From Peltaster fructicola (lineage: Eukaryota > Ascomycota > Dothideomycetes), in assembly GCA_001592805.2 (NCBI GenBank), contig CP051142.1:434001-498000 (forward strand): DNA of 64,000 nucleotides. Reading direction: 5' to 3'. A program made the position numbers and the translations under genes. Below the pieces are notes generated by a model. The model did no database searches and was not told the DNA's origin. It saw only the letters and a list, made by a program, of their open reading frames with translations. Within the stretch, counting starts at the first letter, position 1, and each line of letters starts with the position of its first letter. Shown here piece after piece: positions 31,700 to 42,143 of this stretch.

Positions 31700-32668
31700 T
31701 CATGAGAATGCCAGGCTCTTCTTGATCTCTGCAATGGCCTTCGCTGGGTTGAGCCCCTTAGGGCATGTCCTGCTGCAGTTGAGAATGGTGTGGCATCGGT
31801 ACAAGCTCATTCCATTGTTGAGGGCGTCCTTGCGGATTTCAGTCTTCTCGTCACGGGAATCTGCGATCCATCGGTATGACTGCATGAGCACTGCTGGTCC
31901 GAGGTACTCCTCAGAGTTCCACCAGTAGGATGGGCAGGATGTGCTGCAGCAGGCACAGAGGATGCACTCGTACATGCCGTCGAGCTTTCGTCGGTCAGCC
32001 TTGGACTGACGGTACTCACGTCCCTATCATGAATGTCAGTGATGTGCTTAGGTGTAGTACTCTCGAGACACTCACATCTGGTGCTGGTGTGTCGCGCTGG
32101 AGGTATGGCTTGATAGACTTGTACTGCTTGTAAAACTGTGTCAAATCTGGCACCAAGTCCTTGACGACGTATGTGTGTGGAAGTGGGTAAATGCGAGACT
32201 CCTGCTTGGCATCTCGTGGAATTCGGCCTGTCCGGTTGTCAGTATGGCCTAGCAGTATAACTTTGACCACTACTCACAAAGACACGCCAATGTGTTCACT
32301 CCATCAATGTTCATGGCACAGCTTCCACAAATACCCTCTCTGCAGCTTCGTCGGAATGTCAAGGTTGGATCCGTCTCATTCTTGATCCTGATCAATGCAT
32401 CCAGATACATAGGACCGGTCTTGTTCAGGTCGAGTGTGTAGCTCTGCATCTTTGGCTTGCTGGCTGGCTCATCTGGATTCCATCGGTAGATGTGGAAAGT
32501 CTTGATCAATGCGTCCTTCTCTGGTGCTGGCTCCTGCTTGGTCGATGTGCTTGATGCTGACTTGACTCCTGGCTCGGTTCTTGGAGCAGTCTCGACTGTG
32601 GTGGCCATGGCGCGTCGGAACATCTGTGGCGCGAAGGCCGCTCGCCTTGTAGCGAGTCTGAGAGCCAT
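31700..32668 (-). CDS. SDH2: Succinate dehydrogenase iron-sulfur subunit (complex II)
   Basis: Exons 32278-32668, 32076-32227, 31700-32023; introns 32228-32277 and 32024-32075; 288 aa. Carries electrons from the flavoprotein to ubiquinone in the mitochondrial inner membrane. N-terminal presequence ([19 protein letters not shown]) then the 2Fe-2S cluster ([10 protein letters not shown] ... LAC), the 4Fe-4S cluster ([11 protein letters not shown]) and the 3Fe-4S cluster ([14 protein letters not shown]). Both introns are confirmed by unbroken conserved sequence across them: the last 2Fe-2S cysteine region continues as RIPRDAKQ. His259 (in LYRCHTIL) corresponds to the histidine whose change gives carboxamide (SDHI) fungicide resistance, and here it is the sensitive-type residue. 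Divergent to the HAD gene, 360 nt away. Confidence 0.97.
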
Positions 32669-33028
32669 TGTGGTGGTCTTGTTGCACGCGAGGGGCGAGC
32701 TGGCGGGCAGAGTAGAGATGTTATAGGTGTGGGTGTTGGAATCAGGGATTGTCAAGATGTATGATGTGCAAGACTCTCAGTGGCGCTGTCTGTTTCCGTA
32801 AGATTGTTACCGCCAATCAGCGCTGTCCTAATGACCTCTGCTCCAGATCTGTACCTCGGCCGCAAATCGAGGCCAGGGTAAACTCTAAACAGATTATGCC
32901 TAGAGCTATTGTTTACGCTGAGCATTGGCAACAACAAGCTCGATGAGCTGTCGCGAAGGTCAAAGATGCTGACGAAACGCGTCCAGCGTCGTGGTCAGCC
33001 TTGACAGCGTCTACGTCGGCTCAATTTC
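32669..33028. promoter_or_regulatory. Divergent promoter region, SDH2 / HAD phosphatase
   Basis: 360 nt between divergent start codons; shared or back-to-back promoters. No motif assigned. Confidence 0.4.
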
Positions 33029-34039
33029 ATGCTCCGCAGAGCCTTCCGACCTACAATGGCGCGTTACTTTAGAGTCACCCTTGACTGGGATGGCACGCTC
33101 ACTCACAAGGATACCATGTTCATGATGGGCAACATCGTGGCTCAACGCAACGCGCGGACAGGACAGTCTGGACTCGTGTCTCAGGAATGGAAGAAGTTTG
33201 GCGAAGCATATCAACTCGACTACGAACGCCACAAGCAAAGCTTCATTCCCTGCGAAGCAGAGCGCGACAACCCAGAGAGCGAATGTGTCTGGCTTCAGAG
33301 TCTCCGAGGTGTCGAAGACGGCAGTGCGAAACGGGTCGAGCAATCTGGCTTCTTCAAAGGCGTCATACAGCAAGATGTACTTAGGGCAGCCGAGGAGGCA
33401 GTTGAGAGTGGCACCATCACTCTGCGTAAGGACTGGCAACGTCTATTCGTCGAAGCAGCAGCAGCTAGAGCAGGCGTGCCTCTCCCGCCCAAGGCGCACA
33501 TCTACGAAATCGAGATATTGAGTGTCAACTGGAGCGAGACCATGATCCGAGAAGTCATCTCGCTGCATGTGAAGCGACTAACAAGCATCGACGAGATCCA
33601 AAGGCGGAATCTCGACGATCTCGTAAAGCACATGGTCATACAGGCCAACGATCTGCAAGGCCTCAACACTGCTCCTGGCTGTAACGGCTCAGTGACCTCG
33701 CCAAACAAGCTCGCAGTACGCACCAATCTTGACAAGCTCAAATGCTATGCTCGAAGTTGGGACCAAATACACGTGTACGTTGGCGACTCTACTACAGATC
33801 TCGACTGCCTGCTAGCTGCAGACGTCGGCATCTGCATTCGCGATGAGCCGATGACCAGTAGTCAGAGCGAGCTAGCTCGAGCGCTCGATCGAGTTCGTGT
33901 ATACGTCAAGCATGTCTCCGACCACAAGCATGTCGTAGAGCGAGAGGATGGTGTCCCAGCAGAGGCAAAACTGTGGTGGGCGAGGGACTTCTCGGAAGTT
34001 TCATCTTTCTTGACTCGGATATCTGTTCTACGTGCTTGA
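33029..34039 (+). CDS. HAD-superfamily phosphatase-like protein (yeast Cto1/YCR015C type)
   Basis: Single exon, 336 aa. The nucleophile motif DWDGTLTHKD lies near the N-terminus (Asp19, Asp21), and the acidic motif IV GDSTTDLDCLLAADVGI begins near residue 252, so the HAD core is complete with a large helical cap between them. Arrangement and length resemble fungal proteins related to S. cerevisiae YCR015C. The substrate is unknown. The ATG at 33056 (MARYFRVTLDW) is an alternative start giving 327 aa and the short N-terminus typical of the family; I give the longer one because both are in frame. It faces SDH2 across a 360-nt divergent region and ends 26 nt from the stop of the convergent Irc20-like gene. 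Confidence 0.82.
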   Translation: MLRRAFRPTMARYFRVTLDWDGTLTHKDTMFMMGNIVAQRNARTGQSGLVSQEWKKFGEAYQLDYERHKQSFIPCEAERDNPESECVWLQSLRGVEDGSAKRVEQSGFFKGVIQQDVLRAAEEAVESGTITLRKDWQRLFVEAAAARAGVPLPPKAHIYEIEILSVNWSETMIREVISLHVKRLTSIDEIQRRNLDDLVKHMVIQANDLQGLNTAPGCNGSVTSPNKLAVRTNLDKLKCYARSWDQIHVYVGDSTTDLDCLLAADVGICIRDEPMTSSQSELARALDRVRVYVKHVSDHKHVVEREDGVPAEAKLWWARDFSEVSSFLTRISVLRA

Positions 34040-34064
34040 TGGGCCTTTTATCCCTAAGAATATA

Positions 34065-37000
34065 TCACAGAGCTCGACTCTCTGCGGCCTGTGCCCTGAG
34101 ATTACGATCGATCTGAGCTTGGAAGTCCTCGTCAACCACAGGAACTGCCTTTCGCGCCTTGCCAAACAGGCACTGCCATAGGTCACCCTTCTCAACGAGC
34201 TCACCTCCTCCCTTGGTTCCAGTCAGCAACCTAGTCAGAGGAGCATTCTGGAGCTCCTCAGAATTGGCTGCATCGATAGCTTGTTCTGCAAGCGGTCCCG
34301 GTGTGGACGAGCGAGACTTCTGGAATGCTTTGGAGACTTCTCGTGCCTGCACATGAGCCATGCGGCGCGCGACTGAGATCTCATATATGCTCTCCTCAAC
34401 TGTATCGTTCACAAGATACATCCATACCGTGGTTGGACGCAGCTGACCAATCCGATGGACTCTAGCGATAGCCTGCAGCTCCACGGCAGTCTGCACAAGC
34501 GGCTCGCACACAAAGACATGTGTCGCGTTGACCAGAGTTAAGCCAGAGGAATCTGTCTTGGCGTCTAGCAGGAGACAGTCCACAGCAGGATTCTGTCGAA
34601 AGTCTTCGACTGCGCCTTTACGACCCAGTCGTCTATGCCCGATCTTGAACTCCGTGAAGGCCGCATGTAGAACGTCCAAGAACTCTTTATACTGAGAGAA
34701 CACAATCGATTTGGCACCTGGATCATGCTCTCGTATCCACAGAAGATGTCTTGATAGTGTGTCAATCTTGGTTCCGTACGAGCTGGGCAGGTCGAAAGAC
34801 TTGATCTGATCACGAAGCTTTTCATCAACCTCGCTGTAGATTGAGCCAGGTCGTGATGGTGTCGTCTCCGCAGACACCTCTGACGGGTCAGGATGTACTT
34901 GATTCTCTTCTTGTATCTTCACCTCCTTCGGCCTGTATGTGATGCTGTGGAAGTCGACCAATGCTAGACGTCGCTTGCAGACAGGACACGTTCGATGTTC
35001 TCGCCACCAATGCGTTATGCATTCTTTGCAGTATTGATGTCCACAAACGGTGAGCACGCCATTTTCGAATGTGCCCTGGCAGATGACACAGATACGTGCA
35101 TTGTCGTCATGGCCAGATTCCTGCTTGAGGTGTATGAGGAATCTATGTTTCGTCTTGAGCTGTGAGAGTATCGTGACGCATCGCTCTTCTGTGTCGAGAG
35201 CCTGCTGAAGAGCAGCAGTATCTAGCTGCTCGTCAAGCTCCTCTTTGTATGGCGCAACGTCGTCAGATACTTCCTGCAGCTGACGATAGAAGTCTAGACG
35301 TTGATTCTGTGTGCTGACATAAAGCTCAAGCTCTCCGTTCAAGCCAGTGAGTGCTTTAGTGTAAGCTCGCATGATGTCCTGGAGAGACTTCAGCATCTTC
35401 TGAGCGAGCTCACTCTCGACAGCTGCACGTGTGCCCAGCGTTGCTGGCTCACCAATGTGACGAGCTTCGGCTATCAGTCCTCTGATTGACCCTACTTGAT
35501 CGAGCTTCGATCTGAACCCTTGCCGAATCTTGAAGAGCTCCAAAAGTAGCTCTGGTGAGTGTGGTTGTTGCTTCAGCTCGTCCGGAATCTCTGGATCGAG
35601 CCATTGCTTGGCTGTTCTGATCAACGTCTGAGCTTCATGATCAATTAGCGGAGCTGTCTCGCCCGTGATGCATCGGTTGAGGTCAGCATGGAGAGCTTTC
35701 AACGCATCCAGATAAACATAGAGGGCATCCTGCTGCTTTGTGGATTCCTCATACTCATCACCAGTGATCTCATTGCCAGTGTCATCCTCGTCGACGAGCG
35801 ATTTGCTGAGGATTTCAACGATCTTCTCTCGCCACGCAATAATGTAGGGTCCGATGTCGCGGATAGTGTCGAAGAGAGGATAGCTGTTTGTGACTATGCG
35901 TCTGCTCTCGATACCTCCCATGTCTTCGAGATCTTCTAGCGTCGGCAGTTTGACCATTGTGTCAGTGCTGTGCAGCGTCTTGATCTTAGCCATCAATCGT
36001 TCCGACTTAGCCGCTGCATCCTTGAGTATCTCTCGTCGAACAACTTTAGCTTCCTCGTACAGTTCAATTTCCTGCTGTTCGAGCGCTTTGAATTCTTCAG
36101 AGTCCGGCGTGGTAATCTCCTCGTTAGCTTTGATCTGATATGTTGCTGTGGCGGTGAAGTAGATGCAAGCATGCACAAGATTGAGAGCAGCTCGTAAGCT
36201 ATTCCTGAGGCGTCCCAGAAGAGGCGTGGACTCTGAAGACGAGTCCTCGTCGTCAGATCCTGGCTCTGCATCATCCCCAGCTGCTACAGCCGCAGCGAGT
36301 CGGGCTCGCGCCTCAGAAACGATCAGCTTGCACTTTGTCATTGCATCGCTGTACAATGCTTGTGCTTTCTTAGCTCGGTATCGATCATCACGAGCGAATC
36401 CAAGGATGTGCGCTCTTTGTAGCAATGCAGCGATGTGCAGACGTTCCTCAGCTCGGGTTGTGGTCTCATTCTGTTCGATCATGACATCCAAGACTTCTGC
36501 GACAGTACGCAATGGTCCTAGACCCTTGCCGAGTCTTCGACGATTCTTACCACCGACTTGTGGATGTAAGCAGGTTTGTCGCAGTCGTATCAGCCATGTC
36601 CTCATGCGCTCAACAGTTCGGGGATCATCTGGATCCCATCCGCCTTCGCTTGGTGAACCGTCTGACTCGACCCCAATATCGTGACACATCTCCTGGAACA
36701 GCGTCGTATAGTGCTGACTCTCGACAGCAGTAAAAGGCAATGTCATGACTACCCGCTTCTGCGGAGGCAGTTGAATGTCTTCTCTGATCTGTGATTTGGT
36801 GTGTCTGAGGGCGATAGTGCCGAAGATCTTCTTAAACAACGAGCGATGACTGTTGATGAGATATGCCCAGAGCTTTGGTTTCGAAGAGAACGGCTCCATG
36901 CCAAGGAAGAGGAGAAGACCGAACAGATCCTCAACATTCTTCTTCACAGGCGTGCCTGAGACAGCCCAGCTATTCACTCTCGGTAGTCGACACGCAACTT

Positions 37001-38438
37001 GAGCTGCAGCTGTGACACCTGACTCAACCATTTGGGCCTCGTCCAAGCATATGCGCCACCACTGCAGTTGAATCAAGAAGCTGCGAGGACGCTCATACTT
37101 GCGAGCATGGCGCAGGTTGCGCTCTGGAGGTGCCACAGCATAGTGAAGCTCTCTCGAAAGTGTCTGGTACGTTGTAAGTACGACATCGTAGTCGTTGGCT
37201 AGTGCGTCGAGGAATGTCTCCTCTTCCAGAGCAACGTTTCGGCCAGAGCCTCCGATGCCAGTATACTCGTAGACTTTGAGCTGTGGAGCATGCTGTGATA
37301 GCTCTGACATCCACTGACGAAGAATGGTATTTGGCGTTATAATCAGCGTTGCCTTTGACGGACGAATAGCTGCGCTTGACTCCAAGTCATATGTCGTTCT
37401 GCGGGATGTCGGCTGGCTCGGACGTGCAGCAATCAGAGCCATCAGCTCGACAGTCTTACCCAAACCCATCTCTTCGGCAAGTATGCCGCCACGCAGTGCA
37501 CTAGCTTGAGGTAGAGTGCGAGTAATCACCGCCTGCAGCATGTTGTAGTAGATCGGCTGATTGTCAATGTCTTCTGCAGTCTCAAACATATCAATAGCTG
37601 GTGCATCTGTATTTTCCCGGGCCATCATCCAAGCTACAGCGCGCCTCTGAAATGGAAAGAGCTGTGTTTGAAGGACATCCGGTAGCTTGGGGACGTCAGC
37701 AGTCTTGTCGGGAACGTAGACGCTTTCGTAGAAGTCTCGAGGACTCCAAGCCTCTTTGTTCTCCGTGGGATCTGGCTGGACGCCCGAGAACCGGGATCTG
37801 AAGAGGGCGAGATCCGCGTAGAATCGTGTGCCTCCTACGGGTGCGCCATCAGGAAACGCTGAAACGCCATCTGCCCAAGTAACACTGATATTCAAATCGA
37901 ATGACCTTTTGTTGTCCTTGATAGTCCTGACGAGATGAAATTGGCATCTACCTGCTGGCCTGGGTCTCTGCGGCTGAACAAAGTGCTGCATGAGGCTGAG
38001 ACTCGCTGGTTCGACACTGGAAGTCTGGAGTTCAAGTAGAGGACTTCGGTGGATTCTCTGCGCAACCCGTAGATTCAAGATATCGTCTTGATAGCCCACA
38101 GCATGTAGTAGGACGGGAATTTCGACTCTTGAGTCTGGCGTCTTGTCTGCATCCATAGGAACATCCTCGCTGAGGCGCAATTTGATCGAAATCCGCACTA
38201 TTGGTATTTCGTCTTGTGCACTTGAAGTTGGAGGCTGTCGCACATGCTGTTTGTTAGTTAACTTCCTTCGCTTGCTGGCAGGCTCAAGTTCTTCGTCGAA
38301 CTGTGGATCCTGGAGGTTATCAGTAAACCATCGCAGAGGTGTATGTAACCCGGCTTCCGCAAGGATTGCTTTTTGGTCATGAGACAACACTCGACTTCCC
38401 AGCACATCAACCGATGAGACGCTTTGAAAGGATGACAT
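34065..38438 (-). CDS. IRC20: SNF2-family ATPase with RING finger, Irc20/SHPRH-like
   Basis: Single exon, 1457 aa from MSSFQSVSSVD at 38438; the frame extends to 38549, but the extra residues look like leader. The protein is a DNA-dependent translocase with E3 ubiquitin (or SUMO-targeted) ligase architecture, implicated in DNA repair and recombination. Order: N-terminal region with basic KRRKL; SNF2_N with GGILAEEMGLGKT (Lys at about 328), Walker B-type DEAQMVES, SWAVSGTPV; a long helical insertion (about 600-1080) between the two ATPase lobes; RING finger CVICQGTF ... CGHQYCKEC ... CPVCKRRL (about 1115-1155); helicase C lobe with VFSQYKEFLDVL, SSGLTLVNATHVFVCEPL and ARVHRIGQ. The RING between the lobes is the mark of SHPRH/Irc20. 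No introns in 4.4 kb, unlike neighbours. Divergent to the CDC43-like gene across only 257 nt. Confidence 0.93.
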   Translation of the reverse strand: MSSFQSVSSVDVLGSRVLSHDQKAILAEAGLHTPLRWFTDNLQDPQFDEELEPASKRRKLTNKQHVRQPPTSSAQDEIPIVRISIKLRLSEDVPMDADKTPDSRVEIPVLLHAVGYQDDILNLRVAQRIHRSPLLELQTSSVEPASLSLMQHFVQPQRPRPAGRCQFHLVRTIKDNKRSFDLNISVTWADGVSAFPDGAPVGGTRFYADLALFRSRFSGVQPDPTENKEAWSPRDFYESVYVPDKTADVPKLPDVLQTQLFPFQRRAVAWMMARENTDAPAIDMFETAEDIDNQPIYYNMLQAVITRTLPQASALRGGILAEEMGLGKTVELMALIAARPSQPTSRRTTYDLESSAAIRPSKATLIITPNTILRQWMSELSQHAPQLKVYEYTGIGGSGRNVALEEETFLDALANDYDVVLTTYQTLSRELHYAVAPPERNLRHARKYERPRSFLIQLQWWRICLDEAQMVESGVTAAAQVACRLPRVNSWAVSGTPVKKNVEDLFGLLLFLGMEPFSSKPKLWAYLINSHRSLFKKIFGTIALRHTKSQIREDIQLPPQKRVVMTLPFTAVESQHYTTLFQEMCHDIGVESDGSPSEGGWDPDDPRTVERMRTWLIRLRQTCLHPQVGGKNRRRLGKGLGPLRTVAEVLDVMIEQNETTTRAEERLHIAALLQRAHILGFARDDRYRAKKAQALYSDAMTKCKLIVSEARARLAAAVAAGDDAEPGSDDEDSSSESTPLLGRLRNSLRAALNLVHACIYFTATATYQIKANEEITTPDSEEFKALEQQEIELYEEAKVVRREILKDAAAKSERLMAKIKTLHSTDTMVKLPTLEDLEDMGGIESRRIVTNSYPLFDTIRDIGPYIIAWREKIVEILSKSLVDEDDTGNEITGDEYEESTKQQDALYVYLDALKALHADLNRCITGETAPLIDHEAQTLIRTAKQWLDPEIPDELKQQPHSPELLLELFKIRQGFRSKLDQVGSIRGLIAEARHIGEPATLGTRAAVESELAQKMLKSLQDIMRAYTKALTGLNGELELYVSTQNQRLDFYRQLQEVSDDVAPYKEELDEQLDTAALQQALDTEERCVTILSQLKTKHRFLIHLKQESGHDDNARICVICQGTFENGVLTVCGHQYCKECITHWWREHRTCPVCKRRLALVDFHSITYRPKEVKIQEENQVHPDPSEVSAETTPSRPGSIYSEVDEKLRDQIKSFDLPSSYGTKIDTLSRHLLWIREHDPGAKSIVFSQYKEFLDVLHAAFTEFKIGHRRLGRKGAVEDFRQNPAVDCLLLDAKTDSSGLTLVNATHVFVCEPLVQTAVELQAIARVHRIGQLRPTTVWMYLVNDTVEESIYEISVARRMAHVQAREVSKAFQKSRSSTPGPLAEQAIDAANSEELQNAPLTRLLTGTKGGGELVEKGDLWQCLFGKARKAVPVVDEDFQAQIDRNLRAQAAESRAL

Positions 38439-38695
38439 CCCTAGCAGTACTCGTGGTCTGCATCGATGGAGCAGGAGGAAGTGGATGTAAGAGTATGAGA
38501 GTAGAGGCGAAGGGCGACTAGCATATAGCACTAGCGAAGGCGACAGCATGCGCTAAGCCATAACAGGCAGTGTTCTCTGCAGCCACAAGTGAATGCTCGC
38601 ATGGTCATTTCTCATGATTATTGTGCATCTCTTCCGCGATGGTCCAGTGAGACACGTTCAATGGTCAACCCGGCTCACTTCTTGACCCGCCTATC
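38439..38695. promoter_or_regulatory. Short bidirectional promoter, IRC20-like / CDC43-like
   Basis: Only 257 nt separate the two divergent ATGs, so both promoters and leaders must share this DNA. No TATA box is seen. Confidence 0.45.
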
Positions 38696-40030
38696 ATGCC
38701 TGCCATCGAGGATGGTGCAGCGGAGTGGTTCTTCGACAAGGTGCACAACTCCAACATGTGATGTATTCCTTCAATGCTAATTGAGGTGCCAGGATCGCCA
38801 TGTCAAATATTGGAAGCGATGTTTGAAGACATACCTTCCAACTCAATACACTTCGAACGACTCCAATCGCATGTACCTGGCGTACTTTATGATATCAGCA
38901 TTTGAGTTATTGGACATCCTCGATTCATCGATCAGCGATGAAGAACGTGCTGGCTACAGAGACTGGATCTACCACTGTCAACATCCGAACGGTGGCTTCA
39001 GGATGTGGCCTGGGACTGACTTCGGAGATCGTGCAAACGATGAGAATGCAAAGTGGGATCCAGCACATGTACCAGCAACGTATTTCGCACTGACGACTCT
39101 TCTCACACTGGGCGATGACCTCTCACGCGTCAAACGGAGTGAAGCTCTACAATGGCTATGCACAATGCAACGATCAGACGGATCTTTCGGCGAGACCAGA
39201 GTCGATGGGCACATCGAAGGAGGCAACGATCCAAGATTTGGCTACTGTGCCGCAGGTTGTCGCTACATCCTGCTTGGTCAGAGGTCACAGTCACCTGACC
39301 GAGATGATATCGATCTCTCCGCCCTCACTCGGAGCATTAAAATAAGTCAGGTGTGTGCACTCCGTTTGACGATGGTGAACCATTGACAGCATAGGCGTAC
39401 GACGGCGGTCTTGCAGATACAAGATACAACGAACCGCATGCTGGGTATACCTTCTGTGCCCTTGGCGCTTTAACTCTAACAGACCAGCTGAAGGCAGGAA
39501 ATCACCCACCTGTGGAGATAGATGCTTTGACACGATGGCTGGCTGATCGACAGACCGATCTAGTCGATCCTGACGGCTCTCTGGACTCCGAGTTTGTGAG
39601 CAAGCTTAGTGCAATGCCAACAGACGAATCTGCTGCATATCAGAGCGCTGAGGCATCGTTACTACACCCAGCGCTCCAAATGCCAGACCCGAACGTTGCG
39701 GCCGGCATGAACGGCCGTTTGAACAAAGTAGCAGATACATGTTACTGCTGGTGGGTTGGCGCATCTCTCGATATGCTCGGTCAAGGCGATCTTGTCAACA
39801 AGCCTGCTCTGCGACGGTATTTGCTACAACTCACGCAACACCCTTTCATGGGCGGCTTCTGCAAGTTCCCAGACGACAAGTATGCAGACATATATCATAG
39901 TTTCATGGGCCTGGCCGCATTAAGTCTCGCGAGTACAGCAGAGGAGCGAGCTGAGGATGGGATCAAAGAGTGGGATGCTGAGATGTGCATCAGCAAAGAT
40001 GTTAAAAGGTGGATTACAAGCTCCTCCTGA
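38696..40030 (+). CDS. CDC43: Geranylgeranyltransferase type I beta subunit
   Basis: Exons 38696-38740, 38793-39350, 39395-40030; introns 38741-38792 (GTGCAC...GCCAG, branch TGCTAAT) and 39351-39394 (44 nt); 412 aa. Adds geranylgeranyl to CaaX proteins such as Rho1 and Cdc42 together with the shared alpha subunit. The first splice gives DKDRHVKYWKRCLK, matching the invariant DRHV(K/R) start of the family; the short first exon was needed because no start exists in frame later. Prenyltransferase repeats are visible: GGFRMWPG, DGSFGE, YDGGLAD, GGFCKFPDDKYADIYHS. The zinc-site segment is DTCYCWW and the His of YHSFMGLAAL. Length and order fit GGTase-I better than farnesyltransferase or Rab GGTase. 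Convergent with the methyltransferase, 133 nt apart. Confidence 0.92.
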
Positions 40031-40163
40031 TATCATGAGTATTGTTCTGCTGTACGCAGACTTCCATGCCGTCTATAATCGGAAATGTACATAACCATAA
40101 CGCCTGGCTGACCATGCTGATTTCATGAAGTCATGACGGCCGTCATCTCATCACGATTGCTCC

Positions 40164-41367
40164 CTATGACCTCCTGGCACTTCTTTGTGCTCTCGGGACG
40201 TCTTGCTCACTCTCTCGCGGGCTCAAGCTCAAGCGATGACCCTTGCCATGGAAGACATGTACGCCGACATCTGTTGCCCAGTCGGCATAGCCATCACCAG
40301 GTTGTCCGGGTAGCTTTACTCTGACAGAGCTGTCCTGCACGATGCCCGCGGCTTGCATCATCCCAAAGAATGCTGCCTCTGATGTGTGTCTCGTCTTCGT
40401 TGACACAACTATGACAGCTTTCGGACTGCGCTCAAGGATAGCCGTAAGTGTGTTGACGAGGGTTTGCAGAGTATCTGCGTTGTATGTGCACTCTGATACT
40501 ACGATAAGATCGTTCGCTCGTGACCTAAGTCGTGCTGGTATAGGTTCCTCCCAATCTAGTGGTACAAAGCTGACTTTGCTATTCATGGCCGGGTTTAGTC
40601 GATCGACATTGGCGACGACAAGCTCGGTTACTTCTGGCAGATCTGTTAGAATCACATCGCAATCAGGGATCATCTGAGCGAGTGCTAGCCCGACTGTGCC
40701 GCAGCCACAGCCGAGCTCGAGCACATTGAGTCGTCGATATGTTGCCGAGACCAGTATGTACTCCAACAGAGGGAGTTGCGAAGGTGTCTGCAGGCATATG
40801 AGTTGGTCGATATACTGGCACAGCGCCTGGCTGCCATCCCACAGATGTCGAGCTATTGAGTCGCCAGCGTCCTCTAGCAGCGATATGGGGCGTTCAGAAA
40901 GTGATACAAATCTACGCTCAACTCTGGGCCCACTGACAAAATGGCCTTTGGTGGGATTTAATGGAGAACTCCAGATGTCGACAACAGGCGGCAGAAAACC
41001 ATGGCCGCCGTAGTCTATCGATGCTGGAGGTGATTGTCTGACATAGACGTGCAGACATGCGGGCCACTCTATGTCGTTACGTGATAGGTTGAAGTTTATG
41101 GGCAGTGCACGAGCACCGGCAGGCCATTGCAGCTTTCGACGAAGGTATACATCGCCGTCGTCAGCACTCTCTCGGATGGTTGCAACAAGCTCCAGGTCTT
41201 CAGGGAAGAAGGTCTCGCCCAGATCCGTTGTGATGGCGATTACCGTCTTGAGGGTGATATCGCTCTTGTCAACGACGACCTTCGGCGGGCTGAGGAAGCG
41301 AACTAGAAGATCTTGTTAGAGACAGGGCCTCATGTTGTTGCATCAGCTGCAACTCACTGTAGTGCAT
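40164..41367 (-). CDS. Rrg1-like protein-lysine methyltransferase (Methyltransf_16)
   Basis: Exons 41358-41367 (10 nt) and 40164-41302; intron 41303-41357 (GTGAGT...TTCTAG, branch CTAAC), 382 aa. SAM-dependent methyltransferase of the seven-beta-strand class modifying lysines. Motifs: LWDGSQALCQYIDQ before the core, SAM-binding motif I VLELGCGCGTVGLALAQ, motif post-I VILTDLPEV, then the PLDWEE and LIVVSECTYNAD motifs typical of METTL21/Rrg1/Efm proteins. The N-terminal 190 residues precede the catalytic fold, with FLSPPKV near the start, as in S. pombe Rrg1-type proteins. The first exon encodes only MHY plus one base, fixed by frame (1149 nt total) and a consensus intron. Which protein it methylates is unknown. 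Upstream, the divergent 42144 gene is 776 nt away. Confidence 0.85.
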
Positions 41368-42143
41368 CGCAAATTAGCTGCCAGGGAAGCGAACGGCGTT
41401 TCCAAGTTATTGCTGATGCGACAGCAAGGTAAAGCGTGGTCTGCAAGCCACGATGTTGCAGGGCAAGGACTGTCAATGGAGATGCAAAGGTATGGTAACA
41501 GAAATGGCGTCCAACAAGAGCATAGTGACAAAGCGGGCAGGGAGTCGTGCTGAGCGCCTCGTTCGAGACTGCCTATCGAAGGTGGCTGATTGATATGCAC
41601 TGCTACAGATCAACTCTCGCCCTTACTATCTCAACCATGTGAGGGGCTTGGTGTTTTACGGCTTTTGCTTGGATGTGCGACTCTCTTCGCAAAATCCAGG
41701 AAATCTAGAACAAAATGGGGCTGGCCAGAACGCCCCACTTTGCTTTACTTGTGCCACGCCTCCTTGCTGATCCGCAACGTCGATCGATTGAAGAAGTCCA
41801 CATGCACAAGAAGAGTGTTCGTGATTTCAGATCCTCTCTCTTACAGCGATGACACCACTGGACATCTAAATGCTGCCGTTCAGGACGAAAAACCTGAGCC
41901 CGCGATTACATCTTCGATCTCTCGATGCACTACTAATCCTTGTTTGCAAACGGCTGTGTAGAAGGTCCAGCACGGTAGTGTACATCTCAGACCAGCTGTG
42001 GTTCATTGCAACGCCTACGGCGTGCCATGTTTCTAGAACATGACGACTGACCGATCACCACCGCTCAATGCTGCGCAACCTTCGCGCCTGTGCTAGCGAT
42101 TTCCGATGACCACGTTTGATCGACCACCCCTACCTCCTCACCA
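41368..42143. promoter_or_regulatory. Divergent promoter region, methyltransferase / unknown acidic protein
   Basis: 776 nt. Open frames here (for example + 41590-41961) lack any domain. No TATA or other motif assigned. Confidence 0.4.
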
